10,358 nucleotides of DNA, from the NCBI GenBank assembly GCA_018725455.1, contig QLUN01000019.1, positions 1 to 10,358 on the forward strand. Reading direction: 5' to 3'. Of this stretch, positions 4,683 through 10,358 are shown one piece after another. The notes under the pieces were generated by a model that saw only the letters and a program-made list of their open reading frames with translations, did no database searches and was not told the DNA's origin. The first letter of the stretch is position 1, and every line of letters begins with the position of its first letter. This DNA is from Chloroflexota bacterium (GTDB taxonomy: Bacteria > Chloroflexota > Dehalococcoidia > SZUA-161 > SpSt-899). The position numbers were made by a program, and so were the translations under genes.

Positions 4683-5763
4683 CACTTTTCCTCTCCGTCT
4701 GCTCGATCGTTCCCCCACCCACTACCACATCCCCCTGGTAGAAGACGACCGCCTGCCCCGGGGCGATCGCCATCTGGGGCTGCTCGAATCTTACATGAGC
4801 TTCGCCATTCCCCATCGGGGCCACTAAGGCTACCGCCTGCTTATGAAGATACCTTATTTTGGCTTCGACTGCAATGGGCCGTGTTGGCTTTTCAATGGAG
4901 GTCCAATTCACCTCAGCGGCCACGAGCTCACTTCCAAAAACCTCACCCCTCGACCCAACGACGACCGCATTCCTGTCCGAATCGATCACCAGCACATAGA
5001 GAGGCTCTCCGGCCGAAATACCCAGTCCCCGGCGCTGCCCAACGGTGTAATGAATAATGCCGCGGTGCCCACCCAGGATGTTACCCTCCCGATCAGTGAC
5101 GGGCCCCGATCTAGCCCTCTGCGGCATATGCTCCTCAAGGAACCTGCGGTAATTGTTATCCGGAATGAAGCAAATCTCCTGGCTCTCCGACTTGCCTGCT
5201 ACCGCCAGCTTCAAATCCCGGGCAATCTGTCGCACCCTCTGCTTGGTGAGATTTCCCATCGGCATCAGGGTATGTTCCAGTTGACCCTGGGTCATGGTGT
5301 AGAGGGCGTATGACTGGTCTTTAGTCGAATCTATACCCTTCCGCAGAACATATCTGTCCTTGACCTGCTCAATCCGGGCATAATGGCCGGTAGCCAGAAA
5401 ATCAGCCCCCAATTCATTTGCCCGCTGGAGCAGCGCGCCGAACTTGACATGCTGATTACACCGGATGCAGGGATTGGGAGTTCTCCCTTGACTATACTCT
5501 CGACAGAAATCAGCGATTACTTTCTGGGCGAAAACCTCTCTGAAGTTCATCACATAGTGAGGGATATCGAGCTCTTGAGCAACCCTCTGGGCATCGGCTA
5601 TCGCACCAATGCCGCAGCAGCCGCCGAATCTTTCATCCGCTGACCCCCCAGAGGGCCAGACTTGCATGGTTACCCCGATAACCTGATAGCCCTGTTCCTT
5701 TAGCAGGGCAGCGGCGACAGAGGAGTCCACCCCCCCGCTCATGGCCACCACCACCTTCGGCAC
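4621..5763 (-). CDS. mnmA: tRNA-specific 2-thiouridylase MnmA
   Basis: 380 aa from a GTG start (5761-5763). MnmA adenylates and thiolates U34 of Lys, Glu and Gln tRNAs, taking sulfur from a persulfide relay. Seen: the PP-loop SGGVDSS (9-15), catalytic C99 in NPCIRCN and the partner C198 in SQEICFIPD, almost the same positions as in E. coli (102 and 199). The tRNA-binding motif TGHYAR (125-130), GQRRGLGI in the central domain and the C-terminal beta-barrel ending in VVGGGTIE are also present. About 27 residues follow the usual family end; this tail overlaps the MOSC gene and is probably unselected read-through. The start is supported by the motif position; only GAGG about 11 nt upstream resembles a Shine-Dalgarno. 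Confidence 0.96.
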   Translation of the reverse strand: MPKVVVAMSGGVDSSVAAALLKEQGYQVIGVTMQVWPSGGSADERFGGCCGIGAIADAQRVAQELDIPHYVMNFREVFAQKVIADFCREYSQGRTPNPCIRCNQHVKFGALLQRANELGADFLATGHYARIEQVKDRYVLRKGIDSTKDQSYALYTMTQGQLEHTLMPMGNLTKQRVRQIARDLKLAVAGKSESQEICFIPDNNYRRFLEEHMPQRARSGPVTDREGNILGGHRGIIHYTVGQRRGLGISAGEPLYVLVIDSDRNAVVVGSRGEVFGSELVAAEVNWTSIEKPTRPIAVEAKIRYLHKQAVALVAPMGNGEAHVRFEQPQMAIAPGQAVVFYQGDVVVGGGTIEQTERKSDGQDNCGLPQRCEGHQEGTR

Positions 5764-5798
5764 GATTCTTAATCCCTCTTTATTCTCTACTTTCTTGT

Positions 5799-5816
5799 GC
5801 AGGCATAAAAGCCTGC
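5799..5816. other. Short perfect hairpin between CoA-binding gene and mnmA
   Basis: GCAGGC (5799-5804), 6-nt AT loop, GCCTGC (5811-5816). It begins 3 nt past the CoA-binding gene's stop on the transcribed strand. No T-run follows, so read-through into mnmA is likely. It may be a weak attenuator, an RNA-processing site or a dispersed palindromic repeat. Confidence 0.45.
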
Positions 5817-5818
5817 GG

Positions 5819-6217
5819 CTACCGCTGCTTGAGCCTCCGGTGCTCCTTAAGCATGCATCTGTCCATGATCACCAGGAGTCCGGCATCTCTGGCGCGGCCG
5901 GCCGCTTCCTCGTTTACCACTCCCTCTTGCATCCAGATCGACTTTGCCCCTATTTTGATCGCCTCCTCCACGATAGGAAGCACCTCCTCAGAGCGGCGGA
6001 AGATATCTACGACGTCTACCCTCCCCGGAATGGAAGAAAGATCAGGGTAGCTCCTCTCACCCAGGATCTCTTCAGCGGTAGGATTTACCGGTATTATCCT
6101 GAAGCCATGCTCTTTCAAGTAGCTTGCGACGGCGAAGCTTGGCCGCTCCATTCTGGGCGAAAGCCCCACCACGGCGACGGTCTTGCTGGAGTTCAATATC
6201 TCCTCCTCTATACCCAT
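5819..6217 (-). CDS. CoA-binding domain protein (YccU-like)
   Basis: 132 aa, a single Rossmann-fold domain of the CoA_binding_2 type related to the N-terminal part of succinyl-CoA/acetyl-CoA synthetases. Seen: the nucleotide-binding strand and loop TVAVVGLSPRMERPSFAVA, the second strand FRIIPVNP followed by EILGERSYPDL, VDVVDIFRRSEEVLPIVEEAI, IWMQEGVVNEEAA and the closing VIMDRCMLKEHRR, all typical of this small family. Known members bind CoA; no reaction has been assigned with confidence. ATG 6215-6217 is chosen because GGAGG (6226-6230) lies 8 nt upstream; the longer ATG at 6232 overlaps that site. It is the first gene of the minus-strand run, with a 55-nt gap to mnmA. Confidence 0.88.
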   Translation of the reverse strand: MGIEEEILNSSKTVAVVGLSPRMERPSFAVASYLKEHGFRIIPVNPTAEEILGERSYPDLSSIPGRVDVVDIFRRSEEVLPIVEEAIKIGAKSIWMQEGVVNEEAAGRARDAGLLVIMDRCMLKEHRRLKQR

Positions 6218-6225
6218 GTCTGATG

Positions 6226-6258
6226 CCTCCATTCCAGATTGAGATCCGCCGGGATCTC
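6226..6258 (-). promoter_or_regulatory. Leader of CoA-binding gene: Shine-Dalgarno plus 7-bp palindrome
   Basis: GGAGG at 6226-6230 sets the start at 6217. Just upstream, GAGATCC (6241-6247) and GGATCTC (6252-6258) form a perfect stem with a 4-nt loop. The hairpin could act in the leader RNA or as a protein-binding operator. Confidence 0.5.
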
Positions 6259-6327
6259 GGTCTCCGCACTATAATAATCCCAAATTATGCACGAAGGCCC
6301 GCTGGCGAGCTCCTGGAGCCTCCTGCC

Positions 6328-6349
6328 CACCTTTTTGAAGGTGATTTTT
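6328..6349 (+). terminator. Weak terminator-like hairpin
   Basis: CACCTT (6328-6333), loop TTTG, AAGGTG (6338-6343), then A and five T on the plus strand. The shape is that of an intrinsic terminator with a short stem. No plus-strand gene lies upstream, so it may end a leader or an antisense transcript, or have no function. Confidence 0.3.
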
Positions 6350-6472
6350 GACCCCAAGAGGAAGCCTTTTGAGGCACTCTTTCAGAAATCCTATCGCCCC
6401 TTGGGCAGTATACCTATTGCCCGGGCGGAATTTACCCCACAAAAAGTCCCTCGTTTCGCCAATAAAGCAAAG

Positions 6473-6498
6473 CAGGGGGTGAAAGCTCTTTCTCCCTG
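6473..6498. other. Interrupted 10-bp stem-loop in divergent region
   Basis: CAGGG, 3-nt bulge, GAAAG, then CTTTC, 1-nt bulge, CCCTG (6473-6498). The two 5-bp helices stack with an internal loop. It could be part of a leader RNA or an operator; no T-run on either strand supports a terminator. Confidence 0.3.
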
Positions 6499-6666
6499 TT
6501 GGTGCAACTCATTCTCTGCTACTATTGTAGCTGAAAGGAGACACTTTAGATAGTGGTTTTAAAGACCAAATAGTCGTTCATACATTATCTGGGATTATAC
6601 TACACCCCTCGGGAGGGACTCAAGCTTTCCTTATCCCGAACTCCGGATAGTTAGGATATTCGGGGG

Positions 6667-6713
6667 TTGACAGAAAGTTAAAGGTGGATTTCCGCAAGTA
6701 AAACCGTTATACT
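6667..6713 (+). promoter_or_regulatory. Candidate promoter elements for the nucleotidyltransferase-glmS operon
   Basis: TATACT at 6708-6713, about 52 nt before the first start codon, is a good -10 hexamer. A perfect TTGACA lies at 6667-6672, but the 35-nt gap is too long to pair with it, and no good -35 lies at 16-18 nt. The promoter may use an activator, or TTGACA may belong to another start. Confidence 0.35.
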
Positions 6714-6765
6714 AAGAAAAAATGGGCGCATAGCGATGTGCAAATGACGCCATCGGGAATTTGAA

Positions 6766-7968
6766 ATGAAGGCAGTTATCCTGGCCGCCGGCGAGGGGAA
6801 GAGGATGCATCCTCTCACTTATACCCGACCTAAGGTCATGGTGCCCCTGGCAGGCAGACCTATATTGGAACATCTGGTTCTGGAAACTAAAGAGGCCAGC
6901 ATAAGAGACTTTATTTTCGTCGTCGGCTATCGCGATGAAGCGATACGGGATCATTTCGGCCACGGCGAGCGCTGGGGGGTGAACATCGATTATGTGACCC
7001 AGCGAAAGCAATTGGGTACCGCCGATGCGCTGAGGACATTGAGTGGCTTGATTGATGGTAGTTTCCTTTTGGCAAATGGTGATGCTATAATCAGCAGAGC
7101 GGATATGCGCCAGATAATCGGCCGGGATGTGAACACCATAGGGCTGGTGGAGTTAGAGAATACTACGGATATGGGCGTCGTGGAGGTAGCGGGAGGCAAG
7201 GTAATACAAATCCACGAGAAAGTGGAGCACCCTCCCACAAAGCTGGTCAACGCCGGCATATATCTGCTCACTCCGGAAATATTCCCCGCCATCTCTGCCA
7301 CCCACAAATCATCCCGTGGTGAATATGAACTGACCGATTCCCTGCAATTGCTGATAGAGTGGGGAATTCCACTCTCCTATGAGATGATTGCTTCCTGGAT
7401 CAATATCAGTTACCCCTGGGATTTGCTTCGGGCGAACGAAGAGCTGTTGACCAATATCGAGCCGGAGAATCACGGTGAGATAGAGGAGAATGTGGTTTTG
7501 AGGGGTTCTATCTCCGTTGGAAAGGGGACCGTGATCAGATCGGGATCTTACATTGAAGGGCCGGTGGTCATTGGGGATGATTGTCAGATAGGTCCGAATT
7601 GCTATATTCGCCCCGGCACATCCATCGGAGATCGCTGCCACATCGGCACCGCAGTGGAGGTGAAGAACTCCATTATCATGAGTGGCAGTAAGATTCCCCA
7701 CCACAATTACGTCGGTGATAGCATTATCGGGGAGAACTGCAACCTCGGCGCGGGCACTAAGGTGGCTAATTTGAGGCTGGATAGGAAGAATATAGCGGTG
7801 GGTGGCATTGACACCGGCCGACGCAAGCTGGGGGCGATAGTCGGGGATGGAGTGCAGACCGGGATCAACTCCTGCCTCAATGTTGGCTGCAGCATTGGAA
7901 ATGACAGTATCATTGGACCAGGGGCGGTGGCCAGAGGGGTGATCAGGCCTGGAGCAAGGATATTCTAA
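6766..7968 (+). CDS. glmU: Bifunctional GlmU-like sugar-1-phosphate nucleotidyltransferase/acetyltransferase
   Basis: 400 aa. The N-terminal Rossmann nucleotidyltransferase domain has LAAGEGKRMHPLT (6-18), RPKVMVPLAGRP (21-32), QLGTADAL (82-89), the NGD metal site (104-106) and VNAGIY (161-166). From about residue 240 a left-handed parallel beta helix of hexapeptide repeats begins. KIPHHNYVGDSIIGENCNLGAGTKVAN (309-335) matches the GlmU acetyltransferase centre, with a His in the position of E. coli H363. It therefore probably makes UDP-GlcNAc from GlcN-1-P, acetyl-CoA and UTP, like the archaeal bifunctional enzymes; sugar and nucleotide specificity are inferred. It heads a plus-strand operon with a paralogue 35 nt downstream and then glmS. 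The Shine-Dalgarno before ATG 6766 is weak (GGGAA at 6755-6759). Confidence 0.88.
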   Translation: MKAVILAAGEGKRMHPLTYTRPKVMVPLAGRPILEHLVLETKEASIRDFIFVVGYRDEAIRDHFGHGERWGVNIDYVTQRKQLGTADALRTLSGLIDGSFLLANGDAIISRADMRQIIGRDVNTIGLVELENTTDMGVVEVAGGKVIQIHEKVEHPPTKLVNAGIYLLTPEIFPAISATHKSSRGEYELTDSLQLLIEWGIPLSYEMIASWINISYPWDLLRANEELLTNIEPENHGEIEENVVLRGSISVGKGTVIRSGSYIEGPVVIGDDCQIGPNCYIRPGTSIGDRCHIGTAVEVKNSIIMSGSKIPHHNYVGDSIIGENCNLGAGTKVANLRLDRKNIAVGGIDTGRRKLGAIVGDGVQTGINSCLNVGCSIGNDSIIGPGAVARGVIRPGARIF

Positions 7969-8003
7969 ATGTTGGCGAGTTTACGTGTTGAACGGAGACG
8001 AAA

Positions 8004-9188
8004 GTGGGAAGAATAACTCAGGCGATCATTCTTGCTGCTGGTGAAGGCCAAAGGCTGAAGCCGTTTACCAGACTGCTACCCAAGGTGATGTTGCCGATAG
8101 CGGGCAAGCCCGTTCTGCAGTATGTTGTCGAGGCTCTAGCCCAGAGCGGCATCCGCCGCATAGTGATGGTTATCGGCTATCGGAGGGAGCAAGTCCAGGA
8201 CTATTTTTCCTCGGGGCAAGGGTTCGGCGTAGAGATCGGCTATGCCATTCAGCCTCAGCAGCTCGGCACTGCCCATGCCTTGAGGCAAGCCAGGGATTTG
8301 GCCGATGAGAGGTTCCTCCTTGTCGCCGGCGACAACATCATCGAGCCCGGTACCATTAGGCCACTGGTGAATGTCCGGTCGAATACCATGCTGATAAGGA
8401 CACAAGAGGATGTATCGAAATACGGGGTGGTAATCGTGCAGGATGGCCTGGTCAGGGAGGTCATCGAAAAGCCGCTGGAGAAGATCAGCAATCAGGTAAA
8501 TACCGGGATATACGCCTTCAACAGAGAGGTTTTCGATTTTCTCGATGATGAGGTCAAGTTGACAGCGGTTATCCAAAGAATGATCGCTGAGGGCCGCGAT
8601 ATCCTTGCCCTGGAAACGGACGGGACCTGGTTGGATGCGGTGTACCCCTGGGATATCTTGAAGTTAAACAACCTTATCTTGAGCAGAATCTCCCCCAGAT
8701 TGGGGGGCAACATAGAGGAAGGTGCGGTAGTAAAGGGGCTGGTCTCAATAGGGGATGGAACCATCATCAGATCAAACTGCTACATCGTAGGACCGGCCGT
8801 AATCGGTGACGACTGCGAGATCGGGCCCAGCGTGTGTATCTTCCCCTCTACCAGCGTAGGAAATGGCGCGGTTATCTCTCCATTCAGCATAGTAAGGAAT
8901 ACCATCATCGGCAACAATGTGCTCATTGGGCCAGGCTCCTCTATTCAAGACTCCATTATCGCCCCCGGGACAATCATCCGGAGCCATTTCGCCGCTCGCA
9001 GCGGTGAAGCTGCCATGATGATCGAGGGTGAATACCATCAGGTGAAGATGGGAGCTATCATCGGAAGTTACTCCGAGATTGGGGATAGTACGATCATCCA
9101 GCCGGGCGCGATCATCGGCAATCATTGCCGGATAAAGGCGATGAAGGTGATAAGCGAGAACATTCCTGATGGTGGCCTGGTGGTGTAG
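8004..9188 (+). CDS. Second GlmU-like nucleotidyltransferase with left-handed beta helix, acetyltransferase signature missing
   Basis: 394 aa from GTG 8004, with GGAG (7994-7997) 6 nt upstream. Paralogue of the preceding protein: LAAGEGQRLKPFT (10-22), LPKVMLPIAGKPV (25-37), QLGTAHAL (87-94), AGD (108-110), VNTGIY (165-170) and a hexapeptide-repeat beta helix from about residue 236. Where the first protein has KIPHH and GAGTKVAN, this one has SIIAPGTIIRSHFAARSGE, so the GlmU catalytic His and CoA-loop signature are not visible. The nucleotidyltransferase half looks intact, so it probably activates another sugar phosphate (glucose-1-P, for example, as UDP- or dTDP-sugar) or is a regulatory partner of the first enzyme. 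It ends 2 nt before the glmS start codon, implying tight cotranscription and translational coupling. Confidence 0.85.
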   Translation: MGRITQAIILAAGEGQRLKPFTRLLPKVMLPIAGKPVLQYVVEALAQSGIRRIVMVIGYRREQVQDYFSSGQGFGVEIGYAIQPQQLGTAHALRQARDLADERFLLVAGDNIIEPGTIRPLVNVRSNTMLIRTQEDVSKYGVVIVQDGLVREVIEKPLEKISNQVNTGIYAFNREVFDFLDDEVKLTAVIQRMIAEGRDILALETDGTWLDAVYPWDILKLNNLILSRISPRLGGNIEEGAVVKGLVSIGDGTIIRSNCYIVGPAVIGDDCEIGPSVCIFPSTSVGNGAVISPFSIVRNTIIGNNVLIGPGSSIQDSIIAPGTIIRSHFAARSGEAAMMIEGEYHQVKMGAIIGSYSEIGDSTIIQPGAIIGNHCRIKAMKVISENIPDGGLVV

Positions 9189-9190
9189 CC

Positions 9191-10358
9191 ATGTGTGGTA
9201 TTATTGCCTACGCCGGCTATAAGGAGTGCCAGCCGATCCTGCTGAAATCGCTTAAGAGGTTGGGGTACCGCGGTTACGACTCCTGCGGCATTGCGGTCTC
9301 GGCTGTCAGCAGTCAGCAGTCGGCAGTCCCCCGCCCCCAGGACAATCGACTAGCGACTATTAAGGTATATAAGGACATTGGCCGGGTGGGCGATTTGGAG
9401 AAGAGCCTCCCTCAAATTCAAGGGCGGGTGGGAATCGGCCATACTCGGTGGGCCACTCATGGTGAGGTATCCACGTCTAATGCTCATCCTCACCTCGATT
9501 GCAGCGGCAGGATCGCCGTGGTGCATAACGGGGTGATCGAGAACTTCCAGACTCTCAGGGACGATCTAACCCGAGAAGGTCATCGTTTCAGCTCCGAGAC
9601 CGACACCGAGGTCATTCCCCATCTGATCGAGAGATACTATGGCGGAGATCTGGAGGAAGCAGTAGCCAGAGCTCTGGCAGATGTAAGGGGCACCTACGCC
9701 ATTGTCGTGCTGGCAGCGGGGCATAAGGAGCTTATTGCCGCCCAGAGGGAAAGTCCGCTCATAATCGGTGTAGGAGACCGGGAGAATTTTGTAGCCTCGG
9801 ATGTGACGGTAGTGTTGGATTATACCGACAGGGTAATCTATCTCGAAGACGGCGATATCGCCCTCGTATCGGACGAGAGCATCAGCATCACGAGTCGAGA
9901 GTCGGGGAGGGGGACTCCAGAGCGAAGCGTCTCCAGACTCCAGACCCTAGACTATCGACCGGTGCAGCGAGAGGAGGAGATAGTTCCCTGGAGCCCGGAG
10001 GAGGCTCAGAAAGGCGGGTATGAGCACTTCATGCTTAAGGAGATCCACGAGCAGCCCAAATCCATCGAAAACACCCTTAGAGGCCACATCTCGCTTATCG
10101 AGCGCACTGTAAGCTTAAATATTCGCCATGAAGAGGGTCTGGAGAATATCCTCCTGGTGGCCTGCGGAACCTCGTGTCATGCTGCCTTGATCGCTGAATA
10201 CGTTATCAGCAAGCTCTGTCATCTTCCGGTGAGGGTGAAGGTGGCCTCTGAGTTTAACTATCACCAAATGGCGCTGGAGAAGACCTGGGTGTGGGGCATC
10301 ACCCAGTCGGGCGAGACCCTCGATACCCTGCGTGCCCTCAAGAAAGCCAGGGAACTTG
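9191..10358 (+). CDS. glmS: Glutamine-fructose-6-phosphate aminotransferase GlmS (partial, runs off right edge), with two repeat-encoded inserts
   Basis: 389 codons are visible out of roughly 600-640 expected. GlmS makes glucosamine-6-P from fructose-6-P and glutamine. The N-terminal glutaminase has nucleophile C2 (MCGIIAY), YRGYDS (26-31), GHTRWATHG (83-91), VVHNGVIEN (110-118) and SETDTEV (135-141). HFMLKEIHEQP (279-289) begins the linker to the first SIS domain, which shows VACGTSCHAAL (323-333), VKVASEFNYH (349-358) and the sugar-phosphate loop TQSGETLDTL (371-380). Two in-frame additions are encoded by heptad elements: residues about 39-57 after GIAV, and residues about 234-257 after the LEDGDIALV strand. 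Both fall where other GlmS proteins have short surface loops, so the enzyme is probably active. The start is fixed by MCGI. The Shine-Dalgarno is poor, consistent with coupling to the upstream gene. Confidence 0.95.
   Translation, partial: MCGIIAYAGYKECQPILLKSLKRLGYRGYDSCGIAVSAVSSQQSAVPRPQDNRLATIKVYKDIGRVGDLEKSLPQIQGRVGIGHTRWATHGEVSTSNAHPHLDCSGRIAVVHNGVIENFQTLRDDLTREGHRFSSETDTEVIPHLIERYYGGDLEEAVARALADVRGTYAIVVLAAGHKELIAAQRESPLIIGVGDRENFVASDVTVVLDYTDRVIYLEDGDIALVSDESISITSRESGRGTPERSVSRLQTLDYRPVQREEEIVPWSPEEAQKGGYEHFMLKEIHEQPKSIENTLRGHISLIERTVSLNIRHEEGLENILLVACGTSCHAALIAEYVISKLCHLPVRVKVASEFNYHQMALEKTWVWGITQSGETLDTLRALKKAREL
9305..9361. repeat. Heptad inverted-arm element F (GTC/GAC type) inside glmS
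   Basis: GTC anchors at 9305, 9312, 9319 and 9326, C-tract centre 9328-9338 with one G, and GAC anchors at 9341, 9348 and 9355. The whole unit is 57 nt, exactly 19 codons, and starts on a codon boundary (V39). The central 19-mer 9325-9343 matches element D at 18 of 19 bases. Confidence 0.85.
9892..9959. repeat. Heptad inverted-arm element G (GTC/GAC type) inside glmS
   Basis: GTC anchors at 9894 and 9901, a G-tract centre 9904-9913 with one A, then GAC at 9913, 9936, 9943, 9950 and 9957. GACTCCAGA occurs at 9913-9921 and 9936-9944. The segment 9920-9935 breaks the 7-nt grid in the right arm. GAGTC (9899-9903) and GACTC (9913-9917) flank the G-tract as inverted repeats. It lies in frame in the second glmS insert. 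Confidence 0.75.

Larger units (their letters stand above)
6218..6765. other. Divergent intergenic region, no supported gene
   Basis: About 550 bp between the start of the CoA-binding gene (minus) and the first nucleotidyltransferase gene (plus). Short open frames here (for example 6287-6553 plus) have no recognisable protein character. It holds the 6241-6258 palindrome, a terminator-like hairpin (6328-6349), an interrupted stem (6473-6498), a palindromic CCCTCGGGAGGG near 6607, an inverted TATCC/GGATA pair near 6632-6649 and promoter-like hexamers before 6766. I see no tRNA, rRNA or known riboswitch. Confidence 0.6.

Noticed and set aside
5799..5816. Intrinsic terminator after the CoA-binding gene
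   Set aside because: The hairpin is perfect but no T-run follows on the transcribed strand.
6287..6553. 88-codon plus-strand open frame in the divergent gap
   Set aside because: No ribosome site, no recognisable domain, odd composition, and it overlaps several hairpins; treated as spacer.
6630..6660. Possible 5S rRNA fragment (ATCCCGAACTC as in 5S loop C)
   Set aside because: The match stops after 11 bases. The upstream ACACCC block is at the wrong distance and the downstream GAUGGUACUG and GGGAGAGUAGG segments are absent.

Overview
The window looks like part of a chromosome from an anaerobic bacterium with about 50-55% GC. The gene set (transcarboxylase/decarboxylase subunits, NadA, FdhD plus a MOSC protein, two archaeal-style GlmU-like enzymes in tandem before glmS) resembles Chloroflexota such as Dehalococcoidia. 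That assignment is inferred from gene content and could be wrong. There are no phage, transposase, CRISPR, rRNA or tRNA genes.

Layout. Positions 1-6217 are a run of minus-strand genes. Read in transcription order they are: a CoA-binding protein (6217-5819), mnmA (5763-4621), a MOSC-domain protein (4682-4224, overlapping mnmA), fdhD (4174-3329), nadA (3266-2310), a carboxyltransferase of the MmdA/PccB family (2124-571), a small carboxylase-operon protein (429-208), and the first 46 codons of an OadA/PycB-type carboxyltransferase (139 to beyond base 1). A divergent gap of about 550 bp (6218-6765) separates these from a plus-strand amino-sugar operon: two paralogous nucleotidyltransferase/left-handed-beta-helix proteins (6766-7968 and 8004-9188), then glmS (9191 to beyond the right edge).

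How the genes fit together. The MmdA-like protein, the small subunit and the OadA-like protein probably form a biotin-dependent transcarboxylase or decarboxylase moving CO2 between an acyl-CoA and pyruvate/oxaloacetate. FdhD and the MOSC protein point to Mo/W-cofactor sulfuration for a formate dehydrogenase. NadA feeds NAD synthesis and MnmA thiolates tRNA wobble uridine. GlmS and the GlmU-like enzymes supply UDP-GlcNAc or related nucleotide sugars.

The most unusual content is a family of small repeats at seven places. Each is built from 7-nt units made of a fixed trinucleotide plus 4 variable bases. In six of them a left arm (GTC, TAG or TGA anchors) and an inverted right arm (GAC, CTA or TCA anchors) flank a central tract. 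Four lie in frame inside genes (small carboxylase subunit, fdhD, and glmS twice). Two supply the stop codon of the upstream gene directly through a CTA anchor. One carries a MITE-like core with perfect 14-bp inverted ends. A separate palindrome lies in the 5' coding region of the OadA-like gene. The pattern recalls in-frame palindromic elements such as those of Rickettsia, but the anchor-plus-N4 heptad layout is not one I recognise.
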